From assembly GCF_964340395.1 (NCBI RefSeq), contig NC_135566.1:8450001-8514000 (forward strand): a stretch of 64,000 nucleotides of DNA, in the 5' to 3' direction. Source of the stretch: Glandiceps talaboti (taxonomy: Eukaryota > Hemichordata > Enteropneusta > Spengelidae). Both the position numbers and the translations under genes were made by a program. The notes beneath the pieces are model-generated. The model saw nothing but the letters and a program-made list of their open reading frames with translations, did not search any database and was not told the origin of the DNA. Shown piece by piece: positions 9,631 to 22,972 of this stretch. How positions within the stretch are numbered: position 1 is the first letter of the stretch; every line of letters starts with the position of its first letter.

Positions 9631-12476
9631 ATGACAGAAGAGGAGAAATACTGTATTTCGTACAAAGATGTACTAAAAGCGGTGGAAAGAATCAAACCAG
9701 CAGCTCACTACACCCAAGTTATGACAAGTAATATTATGGATGGCTTAGCAGGCAGAGATCTCTACTTCAAATGTGAACTTTTCCAGAAAACGGGGGCTTT
9801 TAAGGTTTGTGAACGTTTTGTGTAAAGTGTTGCTTCAAGCCATTTTCAAACTGCAGCAGTAATACCAGCAGGCACTAAGTGATTTAAGGGGCAACAAACG
9901 CCCAAGACACGTACCTTAAAGTTCCGATGCAGAATTTTCTGAATGATTATTAGAAAAGCGCATGCCACCAGTGGCATTGTAGCACAACTGTACAATTTGT
10001 GATATTCAATCAAATGTTTATCAACGTGTCAATCTATATTTGTTATCCATGCAATATGTACCATCATTTTAATATTGCAATATGAAGTTTCTTAGTTGTT
10101 GGGTGATTAATGTAAATAAGCGACCTATCGGTCAGAATAGCTCCGCTGGTTTGTTTTTTTAATTTTATTTTTAATTTTGGTGACATGTAGAATTGGTTCA
10201 GCTCTTCAGCTCTTCACTATGCAGTTTTGTTTTAGCGATGTAATAAAGTGGTTAGTGTTTACATATGTCTCACTATAAAACACATTTTACACAGAAGTTG
10301 GTAATGTATTGTACTTTTATACCATAGTCACCATTTTATAACAAAAATCTACTGTAATGAAAAATTTGCACAAAATCTCAGAAAAAAATGACTGGGAAAT
10401 GCACACAAGAAAAAGAAAAAAGAGGATTTTGAGGTTGGCTATAATTTGCCAGTGTCTTACAGCTTTAACCCTGGAAAATTTTAATGATGAATGAAATAAA
10501 CTAGGGATCTAAATAATTTTGAGGCAATTTCAATTTCAATTTTCTAACAAATTTACCAAGTCAACAACATTCAACTTGTACTAGTTGTAGTAGATATATA
10601 TAGGGAAGAAATGTATTAATCGCCATCTTAGTTTCCGTACGGCGACAATCCCAAGTACCCGGAAGAGAGTCATTCTCAGCCATACGTTACAGTGGTAACA
10701 CTCACTCGTTCATGTTCGATTACCTTTCATAAAGAAAACACAACGAAATGGTTGAAGTGATCTTTTTTTTAATTTCTTTTCATCACAACAACAAAATCTG
10801 CGTGATCAAAAGTGTTGTAAACTAAACCAGAAAGAATATCAGACTGGCTAAACTTCCCGATGAACTGGAGTAAAGTCCAAGTCCAAGTAAGCCTCGATAG
10901 TACTATTAGTACGTGAGAAAATCGTCTCAAACTAGCGATACAACTTTCAAAATATAACTTGACATGTCTTCAGTTGTTAGAGTTATACAATTCAAGACAG
11001 GTTTTCACTCGAAAACAACAATTCTGTGAATAATGACACTCTGAACGCAGCGATTTCTCGGACGATGTTACCACTGTAACGTATGGCTGACAACGACTTG
11101 CTTCCGGGTTAGTCCCTCGTGCATTCGGGTACTTGGGATTGTCTCCGTACGGGAAACTAAGATGGCGATTAATAAATACATCGTCTGATATTTTAATTTA
11201 CTGAGTTTCTTGTGACCGGCGCCTGTCAGCAGACTCGGCCAATTTTTTTTTCATCATTCCATTGTATTTTAACCTTGTACTTGACATTTCGCAATATTTA
11301 TAATTCTCAACAAAATTCCTCAACATGCCTCAATTCGCTCGTACTCAAAGCAGCCCCGGTATGATCACTGACATGACTAGAGAGAACCTTTTCGGATTTA
11401 CATGTAAAACGGGGAAAGATACGCAAAACATAATGCAAAGTCTGAAGCCAAATTAAAGTTGTAATTATTTTAATTATTTTTACTTGCCAAATATTTGCAT
11501 TTTATGTAATGTAATTTTACCCCTTTCATAATATAGTTGGTTAAGTACGTCAATATTAACGATATTATCGACATTTTATTCTATTCTGATAGAAACATTC
11601 TGAGACATAACTCGGGAAACAAATGCCTGTGGGTAGTATGAGCGAAAAACCGGGTCGAGGAAAGAAGATATGTCAGTTGAGGTTTAGGCGTTTACAGTAT
11701 TTAAAATGGTGGAATCTAGTGAAAGTTATGGCGAGTTGAAAATACCAAAAAATAAGGCCCGTGTGCAGCCATTTAAAGTGTAATACTAGTCGCAAACTGA
11801 AGGATATAGTATGCAAATGAGGATGTTGCGGACTGGCTGATTATGTAGAAGGGGAGCAGAATTTGGATTTGAAGTTTACAACCCTGTTTCGAACAAACGC
11901 TTGTCATTTGGGCGCCCAATGCGTAGAATTATGACTATAGCACATATTACATTGCTTGTTTGACGTCAATAGTGTCTTTTGAAAAGTGGCAGTTTACTTA
12001 AAGTCTCGTCGCATGATTTCCAATATGGCGGCGGTCATAATACTCATTAACATATTCATTTTTTTTCAAATTACAAAAAAAAAATCATAAAAAATAAAAA
12101 TGAAGACGTGCTGCACTCTCTGACTTCAGACTAGAAGCTCTTTGCTTCTAAAAAGTTGCATTGTTTACGCAAAACGTAACTGGTGCAATCCTTTTATCTG
12201 ATCAATTTCCCAACTAGACACCAAAAGGAACATCCCCAACAAAACATACATACATACATACATACATACATACATACATACATACATACATACATACATA
12301 ATACATACATAATACATACATACATACATACATACATACATACATACATACATAATACATACATACATACATACATGCATGCATACATACATACATACAT
12401 ACATACATACATACATACATACATACATACATACATACATACATACATAAAGACTTGTCAAAACTTTGGACAAGAC

Positions 12477-12543
<67 letters not shown>

Positions 12544-14849
12544 AGTTCTTTGTTGTTTTTAAAAAAGAAAAATAGTCCATTATGCAAGTGATGTATTACG
12601 TAATGGGCTGATATGTGCATGTTTCACTGAGAAAAATATGTCCCACAGACCACAGAATAGAGTAATCGAACAGTCTGCATATCTGAATAAAATATATTCT
12701 CATTTTGCTGTATTGCCTTGTCGAAGAACGCAAATGTTTCACTGCACATTAAATTCGCACAAATAATTTTAAGAAATCTATAAAAATGTTTAAAAACGTT
12801 ATAAATTAACGTGTATTATTGTTTTCTTGCCGGGACGCTTTATCAGTTTAGCAACGTTTTGGTTTCATTATTTTCAGTCGAGGATTTTAACATTCATTGT
12901 CATACATTTGCCAGATTCCTTTTAAATGTGTGGTTGTTATTATTATATAATATTAAGCCCATTCACTTTTTCAGTTTCGTGGTGCATACAACGCTATTTG
13001 TTCGTTGTTAGAAAACACAGAAGACAAGTCAAAAGTGAAAGTCGTTACACAAAGCAGTGGAAACTTTGGACAAGGTCTGTCGTTAGCTGCCAGACTGAAA
13101 GGAGTTCCAGTATTTATAGTGATGCAGAAACCGTCACCTCAAATGAAACTCAATGCCGTCAATAGTTATGGTGGTAAAATAGTCTTATGTGAACCTGGCG
13201 AAAAGGTAATTAGTACAAGTGTAATGGCAAAGTGCATTTAGCCTTCACTTCTTTTCACCATGGTACTTCTCTGTAGTTTCGCAGTGCCTATAAAGCATAA
13301 TCAGTGGGTTACTGGAAAATACAGAATTTGAAGACAAGTCCGAAGTCGTATCAGTTTCGTTACACACAGCAGGGGAAACTTTGGTCAATCTGAACCACTG
13401 TCTCCAACATTAAAGGTATATTAGCTGCAACGGGGACCATTTTTACCTCCCGTAAGGGTACGGGAGGTATTAAAAGGGGAAGGTGTGTCTGTGTGTCTGT
13501 GTGTCTGTCTGTCTGTCTGTCTGTCTGTATCATCATTTTCTAAAAATCGGCTGGCTCAATTGTAATGAAATTTGGGATATATAATCTTTAGGGTAATAGC
13601 TAGACCTGATTAGGTTTTGAGCCAGATCTGTTAATGTTTAATTAGAGAAATTTGCATATTAATGAAATCAACTAATTACGCAATATCTTAAGACTGCATA
13701 CTTCAATTTCAATACAATTTAGTATATTCGTTCAACATAACAACATACATTTGTCCTATAAAATTCGTTGATGTATCTTACGGCGTTAATGAATAATTTG
13801 CATAATTAATTATTTTTGGTAATTAGGCTATATCTTAAGAATACATACTTCAAATTCAACATAATTTAGTACATACATTAACCATAAGAAAACACATACG
13901 TCCTATCAAGTTTGTTGATGCACCGTACAGTGTTAATGAATAATTTGCATAATTAATGATTTTCGGTAATTAGGCTATATCTTAAGAATACATACTTCAA
14001 TTCCAATATAATTCAGTACACACGTTAACCATAACAATCACATATGTCCTGTAAAGCTTGTTGGTGTACCTTTCAGTGTTAATGAATAATTTGCATAATT
14101 AATTATTTTTATATCTTAAGAATACATACTTCAAATTCAACATAATTTAGTACATACGTTAACCATAAGAAAACACATATGTCCTATCAAGGTTGTTGAT
14201 GCACCGTACAGTGTTAATGAATAATTTGCATAATTAATGATTTTCGGTAATTAGGCTATATCTTAAGAATACATACTTCAATTCCAATATAATTCAGTAC
14301 ATACATTAACCATAACAAATTGTGTATGTCATATAAAGTTAGTTGATGTACCTTACAGTGTTAATGAATAATTTGCATAATTAATGATTTTCGGTAATTA
14401 GGCTATATCTTAAGACTGCATACTTCAATTTCAATACAATTTAGTACATACGTTAACATAACAAAGCGGATATGTCCTATAAAATCTTTTATATAGCTTA
14501 GTTTTAATGAAAAATTTGCATAATTAATGATTTTAGGTAACTAGGTTGTATCTTAAAAATGCAATCTTCAAATTTCGTATAATGTGATACGTACATCATA
14601 ATAATACGCACCTGTCCTATGAAGTTTGTTGCTACAACTTTTTCCTTTAATGAGTATTTTGAATAATGAATGATATTTAGTAATTAAGCAGTATCATAGA
14701 CTATTACATACATTAACCTAAGAAAGCACGCTTGTCCAAAAAACAAAGCCTGTTACCATAGTTTTTTAGTTTAATTTATTTACATAATTAGTGATTCCCT
14801 TACGAGAGGCATTCAGTTTAAATCTGGTTGTTCTTATTTTTGTTCTTAT

Positions 14850-14915
<66 letters not shown>

Positions 14916-17900
14916 AAACATACACAAACAGACAAACAACGTGTTAATATATATTTGTCCATGTGTTTATTGTATCATTTACTCATGTATATTCATTTGG
15001 ATTTTTGTGTATGTCTATCTTTATATATTCATTCGTCCGTTTCTTTGTTTGTTCATTCATTCATTCATTCGTTTGACTGTCTGTCTGTCTGTCTGTCTGC
15101 CTGTCTGTCTGTCTGTCTGTCTGTTAGTTTGCACCACGATTCCTGGGCTCAATGTGACTATATCACAAAAAGGTACGACATACTTTTCAGACATTTAGAA
15201 CCGAAGACATGTTCCCAATCTAATTATTCTGAATATGTTCTTTATTTTAGAAGCAAAAAGAAATGAGTAGTAGGGTTGCCAGGGAAGAGGATGCAATATA
15301 TATGTCCTCATCGCAACATCCAGATGTTATCGCAGGGCAGGGAACAGTTGGCGTGGAACTTCTACAGCAGGTAGGTCCTCCCATGAAAAGGTTTTATTCG
15401 CCTTTACAGTTTTCGAGGCATGGAGTGGGGAACACTGTAGATCAACCGCATTTCCTGCATGCAGGGATGGAGGGAAGGAGGGTGCGGGGAGTGGGAGAGG
15501 GATGGATGGATGGATGGATTGATGGATGCATGCATATGTGCGCATGTATGCATGTATGCACGTATGTATGTATGCATGTATGCATGTATGTATGTATGTA
15601 TGTATGTATGTATGTATGTATGCATGTATGTATGTATGTATGTATGTATGTATGTATACGTGCATACATTAATTTTTCGAACACATTACCAAATCAAAAT
15701 GTAGAAAATTGTACTTCAGTAAGATGTAGACATTTCAGTAAGATATTTGTCCAGCAAGACGATGACTTTTTCAACGTAACTGGATTCCATAATTTAATTG
15801 TAGGTGATAACACAGTGTTTGCTTTTAACCCCTACATATGATACAGGTTCCAGATCTTGATGCTATTGTAGCACCCATTTCAGGTGGAGGTTTGGTTGCA
15901 GGAATATGTATTGCTGCAAAGGTAGAGTAGAAGTTTTTTCTAATCAACCTAGAATTTTAAAAGTGACTGTGCTTTGTAATACATCTAATCCGTTTTCTAA
16001 GCTGTGATTCGTTAGTACGTGGTCACGTGGCATGTATATATTTTGCGCTTTTCAATGCAAATGATGTTTTTGGCGGTCAATAATTTTCGTTATGATACGT
16101 ACCTGTATAGGCATCATCACTAAAAACTGATGACTCAATGATGACGTCATTTGCGTATGCCTACATGTTTTTCGCGTCACCTGCTGGTTGAGTAGACTAG
16201 CATTGACACTGCATCGCCGTTACGATTTTCTGAAGACAAACTTGCCACCCTTGTGTGAGAAAAGATTTGGAAGTAAAAAAACACAACACTAGCTTTTCAA
16301 ATCATTACTTTATTACACGGTACATTGTAGGGAAAAATTATTTTAAAAAGCAAAAAAGGTAAAGTAAACAATAATCAAAAAATACAAAGCTGTAAACAAA
16401 TATGGCCAATCACAGGCCCCTGTCATTAAAGCGCAAAGCAGAATCAAATACAGATCCGCAATGTGGACAGGCTACAATCTAAGGGTGACAAATGTTATTT
16501 TTACTACAGTTTGAACGTTCCAGATATCAGAGAATGTTTCAGGATGTGTGTACGTGTATGTATGTGTGTGTCTGTGTGTGTGTGTGCGCGCGCGCGCGCC
16601 CCCAAACATTAGCTCAAATGTGAAGATGTGTCACTACAGTTCAAGTGATAACTACACATGTATTTGTTATCTTTAAAAGCATATAAAACCGAATATCAAG
16701 ATCTATGCAGCTGAACCACTTAATGCAGATGATTGTGCCAAATCATTTGCTGCTGGTGAACGTATCCCACTACCCGGACCACCAGATACAGTCGCAGATG
16801 GTCTTATAGGTTCCGTTGGTGAAGTAACGTGGCCTATTATCAAAGACAACCTTGAAGATGTCATAACAGTCACAGAAGAGGAAATCATTGTGAGTGCTGT
16901 GTGTTGAAGTGTCGATTCATATTCCACCCTAACTTTGGTGTTAACAAAAGGACCTTTAATTTGATCAGTATATTTTCTCTAGTTCTGATGTAAGCAAGGT
17001 GTAAATCTACTTTGAATATGCGTTGAAAGGTTTTAGACCACCACCAACCACCAACCCACCAGAAAATAGTATATTAAATCAAATTTTATTGCATTGTTAG
17101 CTATCATTCCACGTGTTTTAGTACTCAAAGAAAATCTGACATTCAAATCCTCAAGGTAAACAACATGGAATGTACCCTTCCACATCTTTTGGTAATTCTC
17201 ATACACAAATAACCTTCATTGCTGGGAATAAGTAGTCACATGCCAACTTGATGACTAAGTCTATCTCATTTCGACACCATTGCAAAGTGGGAAATTAATA
17301 AGCACTCGTGAAATGCCTTTAAAAACGATTCATTTACTTATTAATATGATATTTCTACAGAACGTAGAGTGAGAACTGCATACAGAACAAATAACAAAAA
17401 CGTTCTAAAGTAGCTGCCATATTGACTTTTTCCATTGCTCTAGAAAGTGTCTCAATTGGTCAAAAGTGGGGGTAAAACATTCTGAAGGTTTCTAAAGTGT
17501 TTTACTAAGTGATGTTTCTTTGCTACCTAATATTTGCATAAGGTCCAATTTATGTAACCTGTATGCTAATATTGAGAGGTAAAATTTCAAATTTTGTGTA
17601 GACCTAAACTTGGACTCTATATCCTGTGTAGAATGTACCTGTCCAGGATTCAATACTACACGTGTAGATACGTATTTGGTCAAAAGGACATATCATTCGG
17701 CAAGGGTCGTTCTATGCAATAAATGAATGCCTTTATTTTTTTTACGATGCATGTACCCATGAATGTACATGGGGAAGGAAGCCATTGATGCTTTTATAGA
17801 CCCCTTACTGTTCTGAGGTGTAATCAATGCACACTTTACAATTATTAATTGATGTAGTCACAATAACCTTTTCTGGTAAACTGTTCCAAATGTCTACGAC

Positions 17901-19167
17901 ATATTGACTGGAAAAATATTTACGTATATCCAATCTGGATTAAAATAATTACTAAGTAACTGCTACAATGATTTAATTGGTGTAGTAATAACAATAACCC
18001 TTTCTGGTAAACTGTTCCAAATGTTTACAACATGTCGACTGAAAAAATATTTTGGTATATCCAATCTGGATCTGTCTTTAAATCATTTCAATCTATATCC
18101 CCTTGTTGTCGAAGTAGATAAAATACAACTGGATCAAGGAGAATATGTAAATGGAAAAGTTTATACACTTCAAGCAAATCAGCTCTAATTCATCTCGTCT
18201 CTAAAGTTGTCAGTTTCAATATGCGTGACTGTCCTCATAATTCAAGCCACCAAGCTGTGGAATCATCCTGGTGAACCGACGATGCACTTTTTCCAAAAAT
18301 GCAATATTCCTACTCGTATATATGTAGGGAAGACACTGGGGAAGCATAGTCAAGGTGTGGACTTACTAGTGCTTTAAAAGATAAAAACCAACCAGAGTAT
18401 TCATAGTAACTGAAATAATTCATGGTTGACCGTTGGCGTACATTTTTGAAAGAATAACAATCAGCAACATCAAATAATACAGGAAATCAAATAAACCGGA
18501 AGCATCATACATAATATGCAAATGATATGCAAATAAAGAAGCCAGAATTTATAATATTATGATTAAAATGCAAAATTATACAACTGTCTACAAGTTTATA
18601 GTCTACAGGCTGCCAATAAGTACATTTATACAGATATAAAGCAATCGTACAGTTCACATATTTTAATTTGCCATCAGTATACAGAAAAAACATCATTTTA
18701 CATCATTTATGAAATTGCTGCAAAAATTACCCTTAATATTGAAATAAAAATTGCCAACATATATTTTTTAATTGCTCAGATAATGGGGAACACAATGAGA
18801 TATGTTGGCAAAAATTAACATGAATTTCACACGAAACCCAAAAATCTGCCATATGCCCCCGCACTACTTGGTACCCAGAAGAATAAAACGCTCAAAAATG
18901 ACAATTATATTATAGCAGTATATCGATGGTGCAAATCAAGAGAGCTGATTGGTCTTCTCCATGAGTTGTTTGATATTTTTTTAAATCTTTTTATTTCAGC
19001 AAGCAACTAAACTGATGTGGGAGAGAGTCAGGATATGTATTGAACCATCTGCTGGTACTGCAGTGGCAGCCGTCCTATCTGACAAGTTCAAAGCACTGCC
19101 AACAGACATCAAGAAAGTTGGTGTTGTCCTATCTGGTGGTAATCTGGACATTGTGTCTTTGCTTTAG
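9631..19167 (+). CDS. Serine/aspartate racemase-like PLP enzyme, copy 2 (intact frame)
   Basis: Six exons joined in phase 0: 9631-9804, 12975-13205, 15251-15370, 15847-15921, 16680-16889, 19000-19167; 325 residues, close to the ~340 of human serine racemase. The family interconverts L- and D-serine or aspartate, or dehydrates serine, in the cytosol. Visible landmarks are the Schiff-base lysine (Lys58, FQKTGAFK), the SSGN cofactor loop in exon 2, the SSSQHPDVIAGQGT loop in exon 3, the SGGG phosphate loop in exon 4, AEPLNADDC metal-site residues in exon 5 and VVLSGGN in exon 6. The cofactor loop reads TQSSGNFGQ instead of THSSGNHGQ. The presumed catalytic serine remains, but two histidines are changed to Q and F. 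This is the only copy here that looks translatable throughout. An alternative last exon near 19888 cannot be excluded. Confidence 0.85.
10616..11172. mobile_element. 557-bp long-inverted-repeat element (foldback/MITE)
   Basis: It starts TTAATCGCCATCTTAGTTTC and ends with the inverse. The arms run about 85-110 bp inward to GTTACCACTGTAAC-type sequence, differing by small indels and a ~27-bp segment. TA lies outside both ends (10614-10615, 11173-11174), which suits a Tc1/mariner-type target. No transposase is encoded. It sits in intron 1 of racemase copy 2. Confidence 0.7.
12246..12541. repeat. (ATAC)n / (GATA)n microsatellites
   Basis: About 200 bp of ATAC repeats at 12246-12448 with a few interruptions, then (GATA)n at 12475-12541, in intron 1 of racemase copy 2. 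The Cys-Met-Tyr-Val frames over it are artefacts. Confidence 0.95.
13277..13410 (+). pseudogene. Decayed duplicate of racemase exon 2
   Basis: It lies 71 bp after exon 2 of copy 2. It keeps the acceptor-like CTGTAG and then TTTCGCAGTGCCTATAAAGC, parallel to TTTCGTGGTGCATACAACGC of the true exon. It also keeps stretches equivalent to LLENTE, EDKS and the cofactor loop. In-frame TAA and indels make it unusable. This is a tandem exon duplication that died. Confidence 0.7.
13440..14800. repeat. (TGTC)n-headed element with ~147-bp tandem units
   Basis: It begins with CCCGTAAGGGTACGGGAGGTA and a TGTC run, then a GAAATTTGGGATATATAATC-type segment. About six tandem units follow, marked by GTTAATGAATAATTTGCATA near 13785, 13932, 14078, 14213 and 14360 (spacings 147, 146, 135, 147). 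It closes with CCCTTACGAGAGGCATTC. A shorter relative sits at 22856-23345. This is probably a dispersed non-autonomous repeat in intron 2 of racemase copy 2. Confidence 0.65.
14854..15122. repeat. (AT)n and (TGTC)n microsatellites
   Basis: (AT)n at 14854-14901 and (CTGT)n at about 15078-15124, in the intron before exon 3 of racemase copy 2. Confidence 0.9.
15505..15656. repeat. (GATG)n / (GTAT)n microsatellite
   Basis: Tetranucleotide array with GCAT interruptions, 135 bp after exon 3 of racemase copy 2. Confidence 0.9.
17837..18430 (-). mobile_element. Degenerate non-LTR retrotransposon RT tail (CR1/jockey-like)
   Basis: The minus strand reads, with stops and frameshifts, FKALVSPHLDYASPV, EKVHRRFTRMIPQLGGLNYE, ADLLEVYKLF and LDIRKYFSSQYVVDIWNSLP. 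This is the usual C-terminal end of LINE reverse transcriptases. The WNSLPE block occurs twice (about 17862-17945 and 17993-18066), so the 3' part was locally duplicated. It lies in intron 5 of racemase copy 2, opposite to the gene, and cannot be active. Confidence 0.75.
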
Positions 19168-19314
19168 TGGAAAAATGAACTACTTCTAATCACATCTCGT
19201 ACATTTTCGATAACATTAAACTTGATATGGTAGAATTATCTTAGTCAAAACACATCAGGATATTATAATTATATCTACTCGTTATGTGAATTAGAAAATT
19301 TTACAAAAATCTTA

Positions 19315-19471
<157 letters not shown>

Positions 19472-21129
19472 CACACTGTTCACATTTTTACCAGGGCATC
19501 CTGGAAGTCAAGATAATATTTTGCTTGAATTATTTCCTAGAGTTGAGATTATTAAGACGTAACATACCTATGTTTTAACTCACATGGCGAAAATATCACA
19601 ATTAATGAATCTAAGTGGGGGGGGGGGGGGAGCAGTGTTATATCAAAACAACTCATGCTTATAATAGAGGCAATGTTCATTAATTGTGTTTGCTTACAGT
19701 TGTGTCAGCCTCAACACAGTAGCCGGCACAAACCCTTCTTATTGTACATTTTATTTCTGACTACTTAGTGAGAAAGTATGGTAAAACACATTTTTGTTGT
19801 GTTCAGAATACATTGAATTGTGTAGTATTATGACGACATTCTGTTCATGGGATTTCTGATATCATATTCTGACTTTTCATATTACAGTGGATTTACAAGA
19901 AGCGAGCCGTAGTCACCTGATGAGATATCAAGTTTAGTGAGACTAGACTGAGTATTTTAGATTTTGTTTTAAGATAAACACAATACAGATCGCAGAGATT
20001 GACCCCTTCACTGTGAATGTGTTTTTTTAATTGTCTGGTCTGTGTGTGGTCACTGTACATCACTGAACACTACATGAATGCTTGTGTCTAGGGTGTACCC
20101 ATCTCTCCTGTTTAAATGTTTTAGCTTTACACCTTCACAGTTATAACTTTGGCTGATAAGTTAGTACAAGTTCCAATGAATTGGTAGTACCTCCACACAG
20201 GGTGTAGAGGGAGAGAGACTAGCGGAGACTGTCCTACAACATGAAAAATGATTTTTTTTACCAAGTCTACCATGTGTCTATTGTAATAGTTGTAGTACTA
20301 GTAGTGTGCATGTTACCACTGTTTACATGCATCATTAACAAAATAAGGAGCGCACACGGTGTAAGTGATATTTGTGTATTATCCATTTGGTGTCTATCTC
20401 AACATGAAACCTTGTGATCAGGCTCACGCTGATAGTTCATTTAATAGCTTTGACTCGCTTCTAAAAAGAACTGTATTACGACGATGCTACCGCTGGGGTA
20501 ATTAAACCGTCGAAGACACTTGTCCTCCGGGCATACTGTTAAAAATTCAAGACATGTAAACTAACAATACCTGTATGGGCACTTAACCATAATTTCGATG
20601 ATGGTCTCCTTTCGCGTCAATGATTACAAACGTAGCAGATTTTCATTCTTTAGGAACCGGTCACTTTTAACGGGTGAAGTGGGGTATGTTGGGATTTGAA
20701 CATGGCTTTTCTCAAATTGACCCTCCTCCAACATCGGTAAAGACTCCGTTTTCCAAGATCACGTGTACTTCTAATATATTTGTAAGCTCTCTTCAATTAT
20801 TTATCGATAGCTCATGATATAGACACTAAATGTATCCAGTCATCCAAGCAAGGTGCCTATATATACTAGATTTTTTGACGTTCACGATCTGCAATACAAA
20901 GACGCACTTCTTGCTGTTTTTTCTCTTGTCGGGTTGTGGGTTGAAATTTTAAACGCTGGGATAGAAGTACGTGTATAAATTTGGTCTCAGAATCAGATTC
21001 AGATTGGAGGACAATGTGAGACTTTGATTGGCCTCATGACATGTTGACCATCATATTCAGCCGTATATAGGCTCACATACAGCAAAATCACGATGACGGG
21101 TGACCCTAAACAACCCGAATGATGGAAAA

Positions 21130-21205
21130 CGAATGACAGCATTTCCAGTATATAAATAGTGGAATGACACCCTTTCCTACATTCAGTTAGTTGAAGGACA
21201 CCCTA
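21130..21205 (-). repeat. Inverted fragment of the 155-bp minisatellite
   Basis: The minus strand carries GTGTCATTCCACTATTTATA and AATGCTGTCATTC. This is the same unit as at 5851-6418, about half a unit long and 15 kb away. Confidence 0.65.
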
Positions 21206-22199
21206 TAAGTTTATATCTGTGATACAACTATATCTTGACCTCTGACCCACGGGGGAAAGTTTTTTGTTTGAAAAGTTTGATACGTGGTAGTAAAAAGTAA
21301 GCTGACAGGACTTCAATACGTTCATTCAAGCGCGCATTCAGCCGGCGGCATCCTCTCAAAGGCTCGGAGACTGAAGGGTTTGGTAGTAAATCAAGGTGCA
21401 CGTCACCCGTTACTTTATGAACGTCTGTGTATGGATTGGTGCCAATTGCTTATACGTGTACATTTTTCTTAACATAGAAAGCGGAAAAGATCTGTTTGTA
21501 GTTTAAGCGTAGGAGCGGATGAAAACTGCACCAGGTGCAACTGGAACGGGTTTTTAAAAAAACGGTTTTGTTAAATATAATGATTTAAACATAACACATA
21601 CATAATACGGTACGACAAACCCAGTAAAATCTATTTTTAGGGCCACACCTTAAAATGAGCGCCCCCAACGTGACACCAGTTTCAACCTGTTACTGTACTA
21701 CTTGTGGATAAAATAGACCTCTAATTATCATGTATTGTGTCTAACAAGTATTGGTATTTTAACAAAAGTTCGGTAATGGAGTGTATTACTGGTTGTCTCT
21801 TCGCAAAAGTGATATTCCAGTTACAGCTAGTGTTACAGTACCATCAAATGACACAGATTCGACTTTTGGTCAAACTTTTCGCACTCTGTGAATTAGCTAC
21901 AGTTACTACAAAACTGTCAGGTACACATTCCTGATGGGTAGAAATATGTGTTTCAAACCACACTTCACGACCTCTTTCAAAAGGAAGATATTCTGTACAT
22001 ACAACTATCTCGATGTGAACAGTTGAAACTACTGACTGTATCGCCATAATTCGTCCTCGCTCTGTGATTTTATTGAATCTACTTCAGCTTCACATAGATG
22101 ACGTATTCTCCTGTCTAGACGATTGAAATGTAAATTTCACATTCAGTGTATCTCATGTGTTATATTCGATATAAAGCATTGTCCTGTTTCTAAATTCAA

Positions 22200-22877
22200 C
22201 ACAGTTATCTGTCCACTGAGCAGTGTAGGTGTGTTAGGTATGCTTGTAAACCTCTACTATATTCCCCCTTCTCGGTTAGAGTAAAGTGTTACAAAAGAAC
22301 TGTGCAAATTTTGAGCTTACTTGTGTATAATAACATGTTTGATTATCAACTTTCGTAGATTCTATCTAATTTTTTGTGTGTTATTTACAGAAACGATAAA
22401 GTGAAGCATTGAGTTAACAACATGCAGAAGGTTCTAACTATCTTTATCATTATCGCCCTTATCGCTACTTTGTTTATCCATGAAGATGAAGCGTACCGTC
22501 GTCGTCGACGACGACGACGATCTCGAAGTATGATTGATGTGCATTCACATGATGTAAGGTAAGTCACTTTAAATCGCATCTACTTTACGACCTGATATGA
22601 CAAACTATATGCTCCGTTTCAACACATTTTAAGATTAACCAAGTACTAGTTTGTCACTTTCTTTAGCCGTTCCTTCGATTCCATTTGTCATTTTTCAATG
22701 TTAGTAACATAACACATAAAACGCATAAGGAATAAGTGACACTTGACAGAACACCTTGGATGCACACGACCTATTGTTTTGTCCGTAATAATGGCGCGAC
22801 ACAAGCCATGGTCCGAGCTCATTATTACCTTCCATAAGAGAAATGTTGTGCTATGCCTTTGTCTGTCTGTCTGTCTG

Positions 22878-22926
<49 letters not shown>

Positions 22927-22941
22927 GCCTGCCTGCGTGCC

Positions 22942-22972
<31 letters not shown>

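Noticed and set aside
12165-12620. 151-codon Cys/Met/Tyr/Val frame
   Set aside because: Translation of (ATAC)n and (GATA)n microsatellites.
13440-14800. CRISPR-like array
   Set aside because: Eukaryotic tandem repeat with contiguous units and no unique spacers.
19888-19920. Extra terminal exon of racemase copy 2 (TGG ATT TAC after ATTACAG)
   Set aside because: Copies 3 and 4 end within exon 6 in the same way as copy 2, so it is not needed; kept only as an alternative.
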